NCBI GenBank assembly: GCA_022826005.1
Contig: JAJDVT010000031.1
Coordinates: 1 to 55,163 of the forward strand
DNA: 55,163 nt
Direction: 5' to 3'
From: Gemmatimonadota bacterium
Lineage (GTDB): Bacteria > Gemmatimonadota > Gemmatimonadetes > Longimicrobiales > Gaopeijiaceae
The translations under genes were made by a program, and so were the position numbers. Below the pieces are notes generated by a model. That model was not told the origin of the DNA. It searched no databases and saw only the letters and a program-made list of their open reading frames with translations. This document shows positions 1 through 7,386 of this stretch, piece by piece; positions within the stretch are counted from its first letter, which is position 1; every line of letters begins with the position of its first letter.

Positions 1-56
1 TACTTGGCCGCCGCCTTGGCCGAGCCCTTCCCGTGGGACAGGAACTTAACGAGCAT
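1..56 (-). CDS. Relaxase/mobilization nuclease, N-terminal fragment (runs off window)
   Basis: Reading leftward from ATG at 56, the first codons give MLVKFLSHGKGSAKAAAKY. This is the typical opening of MobA/VirD2-like relaxases associated with MobC, where a basic Gly-rich start precedes the catalytic Tyr and His motifs. Only about 18 codons are inside the window, so no catalytic residues can be seen. The start overlaps the 3' end of mobC by 11 nt, the usual translational coupling in mobilisation operons. In the family the relaxase nicks oriT and pilots single-stranded DNA. The identification rests on the short N-terminus plus the MobC neighbour. Confidence 0.6.
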   Translation of the reverse strand, partial: MLVKFLSHGKGSAKAAAK

Positions 57-387
57 CGCCGGTCTCCCCGCCGATGCGGGCGACACGGAGCAGAGAGCGC
101 TCGAACGACACGAGGTGCGCGATCACCGAGACGGCCTCGGCCGCCGTCCTGTGGGTGTTCGCCCAGCGTACAAGCTGGTTCAGGTTGTTACCGATGCGCG
201 CGATCTGGCGTGTGCGCTCGCGCTCGACGGCCCGCGCCGCCGCGGTCCACGTATGGGTCCGCGCCATCGCCTCGCGAAGCAACGCGGACGGCGACACGCC
301 CGCTGCGGCCGCCTTCTCCCGCCAGGCGGCGTGTTCCGCTGGCGTGACACGGGCGGCGACCATGACGGTGCGATGCCCCTCAGCCAT
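46..387 (-). CDS. mobC: MobC-like plasmid mobilization relaxosome protein
   Basis: A 113-residue basic protein. The N-terminal part (about residues 8-45, VMVAARVTPAEHAAWREKA) looks like a ribbon-helix-helix DNA-binding unit. The C-terminal part has the MobC signature RIGNNLNQLVRWAN (about residues 64-77) followed by a helical tail. MobC proteins bind near oriT and help the relaxase open the strand at nic. The gene overlaps the relaxase start and lies next to a hairpin-rich region upstream, where oriT would be expected. Length and motif fit the family. Confidence 0.8.
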   Translation of the reverse strand: MAEGHRTVMVAARVTPAEHAAWREKAAAAGVSPSALLREAMARTHTWTAAARAVERERTRQIARIGNNLNQLVRWANTHRTAAEAVSVIAHLVSFERSLLRVARIGGETGDAR

Positions 388-429
388 GAGCGCGCCGGGG
401 ACGGGGTTCGGGGGCGTCGCCCCCGCGCG

Positions 430-515
430 TCCGCTGCCCGGGCAGCGGCGCGGCAGTCCGGGGGTCTAAGGGGGCCGGAACGCCCCCTTGCCCGCCCGCC
501 GTGTTCAACACGGCG
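430..515. other. Hairpin-rich mobC leader, candidate oriT (388-759 has no gene)
   Basis: The 372-base stretch 388-759 has no convincing gene. It holds three clean inverted repeats: CCGCTGCCCGGGCAGCGG at 431-448; GGGGGC/GCCCCC around a 6-nt loop at 470-487; and CGCCGTGTT-C-AACACGGCG at 497-515, with perfect 9-nt arms. A weaker GTCTCC/GGAGAC repeat lies near 606-628. Position directly upstream of mobC and the relaxase makes this the natural place for oriT and the mobilisation promoter. The nic site cannot be assigned by eye. Terminator or autoregulatory operator roles are alternatives. Confidence 0.4.
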
Positions 516-759
516 TGTGCTGGCTTCCGGACCTTAAGGCCGTGAGCCAGCCCTGGGACAAGCGCGCCGGACGGCTTGCGGCGCTGGGAATCTCGGGTCG
601 GCGGGGTCTCCATACCGTACACGGAGACGCCCGATTCCGACCGTGTCAACCGCCCGAATCGAGGCGGTTTCCCAAGAGGTCCAGCGCCATCCCGGAGCCG
701 TATCGGGCTCCGCCAGCGGCACCTCCGACGCCTTGGGCAACGGCTGCCGGGAACCCGTC

Positions 760-987
760 TCACGCCGCGCCGTCCCGGCTCTCCTCGATCCGCTGGCGGA
801 TCCACTCGTCCACCTCGGACTCGATCCAGCCCACTGCGCGGCCACCCAGCGACACGGGCCTCGGGAAGAGCCCGTGCTCCAGCCGCACGTAGATCGTGCT
901 CCGCGACAGGCCGGTGCGCTCCAGCACCTCCGGCAGCCGCAGGAAGCGTATCCGCAACGGCGTCTCACGTTCGGTCGTGCTCGTCAT
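760..987 (-). CDS. AlpA-family excisionase-like transcriptional regulator
   Basis: A 75-residue protein with the AlpA/MerR-like winged-helix pattern: RFLRLPEVLERTGLSRSTIYVRLEHGLFPRPVSLG, then a recognition wing ending GWIESEVDEWIRQRIEESR. Such proteins in P4-like and other integrative elements act as regulators of integrase or as excisionases. ATG at 987 is chosen because it gives the full family length. The start region overlaps the end of the upstream small HTH gene by 23 nt, so the two are probably co-transcribed leftward from the promoter region at 1232-1423. Confidence 0.8.
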   Translation of the reverse strand: MTSTTERETPLRIRFLRLPEVLERTGLSRSTIYVRLEHGLFPRPVSLGGRAVGWIESEVDEWIRQRIEESRDGAA

Positions 988-1231
988 CCTTTCCTACCTC
1001 CTTCCCTGATGATGAATCCCGGGAACCGTCCGATTCGCGACTCCGGCCGTAAGCCTCCATGAACGCCAGAACCCGGTCCGCAGTCGCCAGCCTCGGCGAA
1101 CGGCCCCGGCGCATTTCGCCCAGGAAGCTCCGGTCTCCGACCGCGCGCTCTCCGAACTCCGACGGCGACATCCGCACGCGCCGAAGGAAGGCGGCCACGC
1201 GGCGCTCGAAGTGCATCGTCAGGCTCTCCAT
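965..1231 (-). CDS. Small HTH-like regulator
   Basis: An 88-residue protein if started at ATG 1231. The core MHFERRVAAFLRRVRMSPSEFG followed by RSFLGEMRRGRSPRLATADR has the look of a short helix-turn-helix fold of the kind found in integrative-element control regions. The C-terminal tail is charged and probably disordered. A longer frame opens at 1312, but its extra residues are Pro-rich and run through the operator region, so the internal ATG is preferred. It sits in one operon with the AlpA-like gene and faces the S24 repressor gene. Function is inferred only from position and composition. Confidence 0.5.
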   Translation of the reverse strand: MESLTMHFERRVAAFLRRVRMSPSEFGERAVGDRSFLGEMRRGRSPRLATADRVLAFMEAYGRSRESDGSRDSSSGKEVGKDDEHDRT

Positions 1232-1287
1232 TGCCCGTCCACCAAAACACGGTGGCGGCAATCGCCGCAAGATGGTAGGAGATAGGC

Positions 1288-1421
1288 TATTTCCCACGTC
1301 ATTGAAAGACAATGAGATACGGAACCGTACTTCTGGAGATCATCGCCAGTCGGGCTGAAAAACGCCTACGCCGTATCGGTAGCCCAGTTGCTCCGGCGGC
1401 ATGAAGTAGGTAATTTCCCAC
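1288..1421. promoter_or_regulatory. Candidate repressor operators between divergent regulators
   Basis: The divergent gap 1232-1423 has two copies of nearly the same 10-mer in direct orientation: TATTTCCCAC at 1288-1297 and AATTTCCCAC at 1412-1421. It also has a clean inverted repeat, TCATTG-AAAGA-CAATGA, at 1299-1315. One copy abuts the repressor start codon. This arrangement fits operators for the S24 repressor controlling both its own gene and the leftward regulator/mobilisation operon. No promoter consensus was assigned. Confidence 0.45.
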
Positions 1422-1423
1422 TC

Positions 1424-2137
1424 ATGGGACGACGAAGGAAAGACACCGATCAACTGGACCCGGTGCGCCGGAGGCTGCTCAGGCTGGTGACGGACAGCCG
1501 CACGAACCTGCGCACGGCCTCGCGCGCCATGGAGCGCAACCCTGCCTACCTGCACCAGTTCGTCCACCGGGGCACGCCCCGCGTGCTGGGCGAGGATGAC
1601 CGCGAGGCGCTGGCGGAGCATCTGGGGTGCAGCCCCGACCTGCTCAAGCACGACCGGGGCTTCAGCCGCAAAACGCGTCGGAAACCGCCCGTGGTCGCAC
1701 CGCACGCCGCCCCGAGGGGCTACAGCGCAGTGCCCGAGATCGATGTCCGTGCCTCAGCGGGTCCGGGAGCGTGGAACGACGAGTTCGAGCGGACCAGGGA
1801 CATGTGGCTGTTCGCCGATCCCATGATCCGCCACGAGTTCCGAGCTAAGCCCGAGGACCTGCAAATGATCGCGGTCGACGGCGACTCGATGGAGCCGCTG
1901 CTCTCAAGCGGCGACCGCATCCTGATCGACGTGAGCCGCCAAGTGCCGGTGCCGCCCGGCATCTTCGTGATCTGGGACGGCATGGGGCTCGTTGCCAAGC
2001 GGATCGAGCACGTACCCCACTCCGAGCCGCCGAGGGTGGTGCTCAAGTCACTCAACCCCGAGTACGACAGCTACGAACGTCCCGCCGAGGAGGTCCGCGT
2101 CGTCGGACGCGCCGTCTGGGTCTCAAGACGGCTGTAA
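1424..2137 (+). CDS. S24-family LexA/CI-like repressor of the element
   Basis: A 237-residue protein from ATG 1424. The N-terminal ~75 residues form a helical DNA-binding unit (TASRAMERNPAYLHQFVHRG). The C-terminal half is an S24 peptidase/LexA-like domain: candidate self-cleavage site in VRASAGPGA (about residues 108-116), nucleophile in VDGDSMEPLLSSGDRI (Ser155) and general-base Lys in GLVAKRIEHV (Lys192). In this family, contact with RecA filaments during DNA damage triggers autocleavage and derepresses the element. An upstream in-frame ATG at 1400-1402 and the annotated start at 1388 would add a short extension across the candidate operator, so 1424 is preferred. It faces the small HTH/AlpA operon. 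Confidence 0.85.
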   Translation: MGRRRKDTDQLDPVRRRLLRLVTDSRTNLRTASRAMERNPAYLHQFVHRGTPRVLGEDDREALAEHLGCSPDLLKHDRGFSRKTRRKPPVVAPHAAPRGYSAVPEIDVRASAGPGAWNDEFERTRDMWLFADPMIRHEFRAKPEDLQMIAVDGDSMEPLLSSGDRILIDVSRQVPVPPGIFVIWDGMGLVAKRIEHVPHSEPPRVVLKSLNPEYDSYERPAEEVRVVGRAVWVSRRL

Positions 2138-2396
2138 GGTACGCAGGGTGATGGCGTGAACGGCCTAAGCAGAGGGAGCGTCCGGGCCGCCGCACCTTGA
2201 GTTGTAGACGTTGAGCACGGCGCTCGCGAGCCGCGGTCGAATGGTCTTACGCTCACCCGCCGACGCACGCGGGCAAGTCGTTCGTGAACCATCGGCGCCG
2301 CGGATCGCGCGTCCCGCGGCGATCACGGAGCCAACGGTGTTAGGTTCACGACCTCCGCCGTGATGATCGAAACCCACCGGTGCCACGGAGACCCCT

Positions 2397-3881
2397 GTGT
2401 CTCAAGAACAGCGCGAACGCGCAGCCAACGACGCGGACCGCTTCGTCGACTCGGTGAAGAACGCCGGGTATTGGAGGTCGATCGATCTACGCATCTGTGC
2501 CATCCGTTGCGGTCGCAGTTGGGTGAACCTCGTCACCCGCGGTTTCCTGGACCACCGCGCCGTTGGGTCGGTTCCCGCATTTCCTCCGGTCGAGCGGTCG
2601 GACTTCCGCGCTTGGCAGGCAGTTCTACCGATCACGGACTTGCCCGTCTTGGTGCATGGGATCGTCAGCGGTAAGGCGAAACCGGGTCAGTCGTCCGTCC
2701 AATACGTCGACGAGTCGGCCCAGCCCGTCTCGGATACGAGATACGTCTTCAGCAACCTGGCCGAATCGTACCGGAGTGCCAAGTACGATCCTTGGAGTTG
2801 TCACGCCCTCTTGAGCCATGGTTCTTCGATGTGGAAAGTCGTGAGGCAGGCGATTCCAAACCCCTTGGATTTGGACAACCTGATTCGCAGTGGAGCGAAC
2901 GCCTACGATGGCCTCTCGGACTTGGTGCGGAGCTTCTGCGCACGGCCGGGGGCGCTGGAGATCCAACGCACCGCTACCATCTGCGAGTTGATCGCGCCGC
3001 TGGCCGTGCGTTTCGATCGCGGGGAAGTCGCCTCTTCGCCGGAACGCGTGAGTGTCGCTCTTCGGGCTGCGGCGAAGGTCTTTGTCGCAAAGGCCGAACT
3101 GGTCTGGACCGTGGGCTCTGCCGGTGAGCCTCCCCGTCACCGGTCGGCCAAGCTCGACCAGCGCGAATGGGCACCGGAGGGGAGTGCTCTCCGCTCGCGG
3201 ATGGAGATACCGATTCGGAAGGGTGACGCGACCGCCACCCTCTTCCTTCTCATTGGAGGCAGGTGCGTGGACTGTGTTTCCCGGCCCTTGGCCGAAGCGG
3301 GCTCCAACATCCGGGTGAGAACGCACAACGTCGTGGACCCGGACCTTCGCCGGTTCCTCGAGCGCCTGCGGCCCGAGAGTTGGAACAAGGGGAGGGAGTT
3401 CGAGGAGGCCGTGGGCCTGCTGTTCCTCTTCCTCGGATTTCAAGTTGACCCGCTCTACGCGCAGGGCGGGCTTGGGGACGCCGTCGACAGTCTGGCCCAC
3501 GATCCGGCCTCGTCCGTTATCTTGGCCATCGAATGCACGGTCGGGCCGCCGGACGCGAAGGCAAAGCTGAGCAAGCTCATCGCAAGGTCGGCGGACATGC
3601 GCAAGCAACTCCCTGACAGCGAAGTGATCCCGGTTCTCGCGACGGCCACACCGCGTGCGGCTCTGTCGAAGGCCGAGGTGGACAAGGCCGAGGGTGACGA
3701 CATTGCGCTTCTGGCCCGGGAGGACCTCGATGGGCTCTGGGCCGTGGCACAGTCTGGTGGAACGACCGCCCACGCGGTCAGCCGGCTACGGACCCAGGTC
3801 ACGGATGCAAGACTCCGACGAGCCAGGGACGGAACGGGTCGTGCGTCGAAAACCATGCTCCCGGGGTCGGCGGCGGGGTAG
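2397..3881 (+). CDS. PD-(D/E)XK nuclease-like protein, likely element cargo
   Basis: A 494-residue protein from GTG 2397, preceded by GGAG at 2387-2390. I recognise no family for the first ~325 residues. The C-terminal region (about 328-400) resembles a restriction-endonuclease fold: GREFEEAVGLLFLFLGF (helix with acidic residues), then GGLGDAVDSLA (candidate catalytic Asp), then VILAIECTVG (candidate E-x-x strand), then a Lys-rich helix. The usual ExK is ECT here, so the Lys may come from elsewhere or the site may be degenerate. It lies between the repressor and the integrase, where integrative elements carry cargo, and converges on the integrase with a 13-nt gap. A stand-alone defence function is plausible but unproven. 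Confidence 0.55.
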   Translation: MSQEQRERAANDADRFVDSVKNAGYWRSIDLRICAIRCGRSWVNLVTRGFLDHRAVGSVPAFPPVERSDFRAWQAVLPITDLPVLVHGIVSGKAKPGQSSVQYVDESAQPVSDTRYVFSNLAESYRSAKYDPWSCHALLSHGSSMWKVVRQAIPNPLDLDNLIRSGANAYDGLSDLVRSFCARPGALEIQRTATICELIAPLAVRFDRGEVASSPERVSVALRAAAKVFVAKAELVWTVGSAGEPPRHRSAKLDQREWAPEGSALRSRMEIPIRKGDATATLFLLIGGRCVDCVSRPLAEAGSNIRVRTHNVVDPDLRRFLERLRPESWNKGREFEEAVGLLFLFLGFQVDPLYAQGGLGDAVDSLAHDPASSVILAIECTVGPPDAKAKLSKLIARSADMRKQLPDSEVIPVLATATPRAALSKAEVDKAEGDDIALLAREDLDGLWAVAQSGGTTAHAVSRLRTQVTDARLRRARDGTGRASKTMLPGSAAG

Positions 3882-3894
3882 CACTGTCCAACGG

Positions 3895-5049
3895 CTACGC
3901 GACGTAGTTGTTCCACGCTTGGAGGACCTCGGCGCGCCTCTCCAGCAGGTCGGAGCGCTGATACGCTTGAACGACCTTGCTCTTCGGAACGTGGGCGAGG
4001 CAGGCCTCCGCGACCTCGGCAGGGACGCCGGACTCGGCCATCCACGACCGCGCGCTCGACCGGAACCCGTGCAGCGTCGAGTTCACACCGGCGAGCCGGA
4101 GGACGCTCGACACCGTCTTCGGCGCAAGGATCCTCCCGATCCTCGACGGAAACACCAGCGGCGACCCATCCGACAGCTTGCGCGCCCCTTCCAGCACGGC
4201 CAGCGCGCCCGTGCCGAGCGGGACGGTGAACTCGCGGCCCGCCTTCATCCTCGACGCCGGAATCGTCCACGTGGCCGCGTCCATGTCGATCTCGTCCCAG
4301 CGCGCGCCGCGCGCCTCGCCGGGACGAACCGCCGTCAGCGCGATCAGTTCGACGCACAACGCCGCCGGACTCCCGTTCCCGGCCCGGCGGATCGCCCGGA
4401 GCGCCGCCGCGATCTCGCCGTGCGGCAGCGCGCGGTGGTGCCCCCCGGCGTTGCCGTTCTGCCTCGGCAGCGCGGCGACCGCCCGGTCGACCGGATTGTC
4501 ACGACGGTAGTTCCGACCGATGGACCAGCGGAAGACGGCGGCGATCCGGTGCTTGGCCTTCCGCGCGGCCGTGGGCATGGTGCTCCAGATGGGTGAGAGG
4601 CACCCGAGCACGTCCGCGCTCGTGATGCGGTCCACCGGCTTGTCCATCAGCGGCGCAGCGTGGAGCCGGAACGTCGATTCCCACTGCTGGGGGAGAGGGC
4701 TTCCTTCCTTCCACGAGTCGCGGTGAAGCTCGATGGTCCGTTCGGCGGCCTTGGCGAACGTCGGGACGCCGCGCCCGCGCGGGTCCCGGCCTTGGCGGAC
4801 CATGCGGCTGTTGTCCAGCGCTTTCCGGCGAGCCTCGGCCAGCGTGACCTCGGGATAGGGGCCGAGCCCGATTGAGGTCAGCCGACCGTCGATCCTGACG
4901 CGCTGCCGCCATGTCTTGGTGATCCGGCCATCAACCGTCCGGTACACCCGGAGGCTCAACCCCCGTCCGCCCCGTCCGTCGCCGTACACGCCGGTTCGGC
5001 CCACTGTCCGCACGAACGCGGCGGAGAGTGTCCTGGGTCGCTTCGTCAT
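3895..5049 (-). CDS. P4/CP4-type tyrosine recombinase (integrase)
   Basis: A 384-residue protein from ATG 5049 (MTKRPRTLSAAFVRTVG); an upstream start at 5169 would add residues that do not look like family sequence. The N-terminal ~95 residues match the arm-binding DUF4102-like domain (GLSLRVYRT, SIGLGPYPEVTLAEARRKA). The catalytic domain shows Arg242 in TAVRPGEARG, His327/Arg330 in LHGFRSSARSW and nucleophile Tyr363 in VVQAYQRSD. It catalyses site-specific integration and excision of the element. The gene points into the element and its 5' side faces the junction with the LRR gene, as is usual for an integrase beside att. Confidence 0.92.
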   Translation of the reverse strand: MTKRPRTLSAAFVRTVGRTGVYGDGRGGRGLSLRVYRTVDGRITKTWRQRVRIDGRLTSIGLGPYPEVTLAEARRKALDNSRMVRQGRDPRGRGVPTFAKAAERTIELHRDSWKEGSPLPQQWESTFRLHAAPLMDKPVDRITSADVLGCLSPIWSTMPTAARKAKHRIAAVFRWSIGRNYRRDNPVDRAVAALPRQNGNAGGHHRALPHGEIAAALRAIRRAGNGSPAALCVELIALTAVRPGEARGARWDEIDMDAATWTIPASRMKAGREFTVPLGTGALAVLEGARKLSDGSPLVFPSRIGRILAPKTVSSVLRLAGVNSTLHGFRSSARSWMAESGVPAEVAEACLAHVPKSKVVQAYQRSDLLERRAEVLQAWNNYVA

Positions 5050-5228
5050 GGGCGCTCTCTCCCGTTGTGTATCACATACTAAATCACTACACAGGGAAGA
5101 ATACACCGGAATGCACTGGACTGCAAGGGACACCGCACGCTCGACGTATCCCTGTAAATGGCTGTCCAATAGCGTCTTGCAAGACTATTGGTGGATGTCT
5201 GTGGAACGTACTGGACGTATGGTAGCTA
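5050..5228. other. Integrase promoter and candidate attachment-site region
   Basis: Non-coding and AT-richer than its surroundings. It holds a long imperfect palindrome at 5166-5191 (CCAATAG-C-GTCTT-GC-AAGAC-TATTGG) and two ACTGGAC-type repeats, near 5113-5119 and 5210-5216, that could be arm-type integrase sites. The TAG at 5223-5225 stops the LRR frame exactly where LRR homology begins, so the recombination core is probably at 5220-5235. No tRNA gene is visible here, so the target appears to be protein-coding. Confidence 0.4.
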
Positions 5229-5288
5229 GTTCCGCCCGAACTTGGCAACCTGGCCAACCTGAAGACGCTCACGCTGAGGGGGACCGAA

Positions 5289-7340
5289 GTGTCCGGACCG
5301 ATCCCGCCGGAACTCGGCAAACTGAGCAACCTGGACACGCTCAATCTGGGCATAACCGACATCTCCGGGTCCATTCCCCCAGAACTGGGCAATCTGGCTT
5401 CCTTGAGGGTGTTGGATCTCGGGGCCAGCGAGTTGACCGGCCCCATTCCGCCGGAGTTGGGCCGGTTGGAAAACCTTACAAGGCTGGTGCTCCACAGCAA
5501 CAACCTCACCGGACCAGTCCCACCCGAGTTCGGCAATCTCGATCGCGCTCGTGCTGTCTACTTGTATTCCAACTCACTGCAAGGCCCTCTCCCACCGGAA
5601 CTGGGCAACCTCCAAGATCTGGATACGCTGATCATCTCTCACAACCAACTGACCGGAACACTGCCGCCTGGACTCGGGAACGCTGGGCACCTGAAAGTTA
5701 TGGACCTTTCCAGCAACGCACGACTGTCCGGTCGACTCCCGCGTGAGCTGACCCGCCTCGATCAAGTCCTGAAACTGGACCTGGGAGGTACCGGCCTTTG
5801 TGGTCCGGACGACCCCAAATTCCTAGACTGGCTGAGCACCATCGATCAACATCGGGTAGCCCTGTGCGAAGGCGCGACCGCCTACCTTACGCAGTCCGTA
5901 CAGTCGCGTCGATTCCCCGTCCCGTTGATTGCGGGCGAGGACGCGTTGCTCCGGGTCTTCATGACGGCCACGCGTGTGACCACGGCTGGCATTCCACCCG
6001 TTCGGGCGACTTTCTTCATGGGCGACCGTGAAGTGCACGCGGTGGAGATCCCCGGTCGGCCGCAAGCGATTCCCACCCACGTGGACCCGGCCACCCTGTT
6101 GCACTCGGCAAACGCACTCGTGCCGGGTAGAATCGTGCAGCCAGGTCTGGGAATGGTAATCGACGTGGATCCCCACGATGAATTGGATCCGTCGCTAGGT
6201 GTGCAGAAGAGGATTCCAGAGACCGGTAGCCTATCCCTGGACGTACGGGCCGCGCCTGAACTGGATCTCACCTTGATTCCGTATCTGTGGGCCGATGATC
6301 CGGACTCGACGATGGTGAGGTTGGTCCAGGCAATGGCAGCGGATCCGCGCAATCACGAACTGCTTCTGGACACCCGTATGTTGCTGCCCACCGGAGAGCT
6401 GAACGTCACCGCGCACCGACCGGTCGTAACATCGACTCGCAACCCCGTTGCGCTTCTCCGCGCGACCCGGGCCATTCGTTCTTTGGAGGGAGGGCAGGGC
6501 CACTACATGGGAATGCTGCCGGAGACGGGCCAGCGCATCATGGGCGTTGCGTACTCCTCCGCCACGGTGAGCTTCTCAATACCCGATTCGTATGTCATGG
6601 CCCACGAACTCGGTCACAACATGAGCCTCCGGCATGCGCCGTGCGGGAGACCTGCGGGAGTCGACGCCGGTTTCCCCCAGCCCGACGGGAGTATTGGGGA
6701 ACCGGGTTATGACTTCCGCGACGGGGGCCGCCTGGTGCCACCGGATGTCCCCGACTTGATGTCATACTGTCGCAGACCTCACTGGATGAGCGAGTACGGT
6801 TTTTCAAAGGCGCTGCGATACCGCTTGTTATCAGAGAGCCAACCCAACGCGATGGCCGCCGCAATCCCTACGAAATCGCTGCTGCTGTGGGGTGGCATCA
6901 GCGCCCAGGGCGTCCCCTACCTGGATCCGGCGTTCGTCGTCGACGCGACCCCTGTTGCGCCCGCTGCCAGCGGTGAATACCGTCTGGAAGGAACGACGGC
7001 CTCTGGTCAGTCGCTCTTCTCGCTTGACTTTGAAATGCCGGAGATGGCAGATGCAGACAGTACGCGGGCATTTGTCTTCACCGTCCCCGCGCAGCCCAGT
7101 TGGGCCGGTGAGTTAACCACGATCACCTTTTCCGGCCCCGAGGGTTCCGTGTCTCTACACGAGCGTAGTAATCGGCCAGGGGCGATTCTGCTCGATACCC
7201 GTAGGCAACAGGTCCGTGGGATTCTCCTCAACCTGCCCGGAGATCCGCGTGCCCAGGCAGATGCCGTCACTCCCTCGCTTCCTGGAATTGAGGTGCTGTT
7301 CAGCCGCGGTATCCCGGACGCGGGAGCGTGGCGACAGTAG
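5289..7340 (+). CDS. LRR-metzincin metalloprotease, 5'-truncated by element insertion
   Basis: The open frame runs from 5226; GTG 5289 is the first plausible start. Seven 24-residue plant-type LRRs of the form LTGPIPPELGNLxxLxxLxL fill residues 1-170, with a further partial repeat upstream of 5289. The C-terminal part contains a metzincin site, VMAHELGHNMSLRH (about 436-449), with three zinc-binding His and a downstream Met-turn DLMSYC. Such a protein should be secreted, but no signal peptide remains. The left part of the gene is therefore probably lost or displaced across the integrated element. The product, if made at all, would be cytoplasmic and likely non-functional. The family would otherwise be an extracellular protease with a binding LRR domain. 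Confidence 0.75.
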   Translation: MSGPIPPELGKLSNLDTLNLGITDISGSIPPELGNLASLRVLDLGASELTGPIPPELGRLENLTRLVLHSNNLTGPVPPEFGNLDRARAVYLYSNSLQGPLPPELGNLQDLDTLIISHNQLTGTLPPGLGNAGHLKVMDLSSNARLSGRLPRELTRLDQVLKLDLGGTGLCGPDDPKFLDWLSTIDQHRVALCEGATAYLTQSVQSRRFPVPLIAGEDALLRVFMTATRVTTAGIPPVRATFFMGDREVHAVEIPGRPQAIPTHVDPATLLHSANALVPGRIVQPGLGMVIDVDPHDELDPSLGVQKRIPETGSLSLDVRAAPELDLTLIPYLWADDPDSTMVRLVQAMAADPRNHELLLDTRMLLPTGELNVTAHRPVVTSTRNPVALLRATRAIRSLEGGQGHYMGMLPETGQRIMGVAYSSATVSFSIPDSYVMAHELGHNMSLRHAPCGRPAGVDAGFPQPDGSIGEPGYDFRDGGRLVPPDVPDLMSYCRRPHWMSEYGFSKALRYRLLSESQPNAMAAAIPTKSLLLWGGISAQGVPYLDPAFVVDATPVAPAASGEYRLEGTTASGQSLFSLDFEMPEMADADSTRAFVFTVPAQPSWAGELTTITFSGPEGSVSLHERSNRPGAILLDTRRQQVRGILLNLPGDPRAQADAVTPSLPGIEVLFSRGIPDAGAWRQ

Positions 7341-7386
7341 TGGCCCGCGACCATGGAAAACATGACCTGCCACACGGCTCGATGAA

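Larger units (their letters stand above)
1..5228. mobile_element. Integrative mobilizable element, one end (relaxase to integrase)
   Basis: A contiguous block carries a relaxase start, MobC, AlpA-type and small HTH regulators, an S24 repressor, a nuclease-like cargo gene and a P4-type tyrosine integrase. Immediately right of the integrase promoter region, an LRR coding frame begins in mid-repeat at about 5229 with an in-frame stop just before it (TAG at 5223-5225). This suggests the element inserted into the LRR gene, so the right boundary is put near 5225-5229. The left boundary lies outside the window, so the att duplication cannot be checked here. No type IV secretion genes are visible, so mobilisation would need a helper. 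Confidence 0.75.

Noticed and set aside
388-759. Gene between mobC and the AlpA regulator
   Set aside because: Frames here are Arg/Pro-rich without start signals and cross the hairpins.
2625-3773. Long minus-strand frame opposite the nuclease gene (382 aa)
   Set aside because: Its residues are Arg/Pro/His-rich and patternless; the plus-strand frame has a start, ribosome site and folded motifs.
5050-5228. tRNA gene as attachment site
   Set aside because: No cloverleaf, CCA end or anticodon arm could be folded from this stretch.
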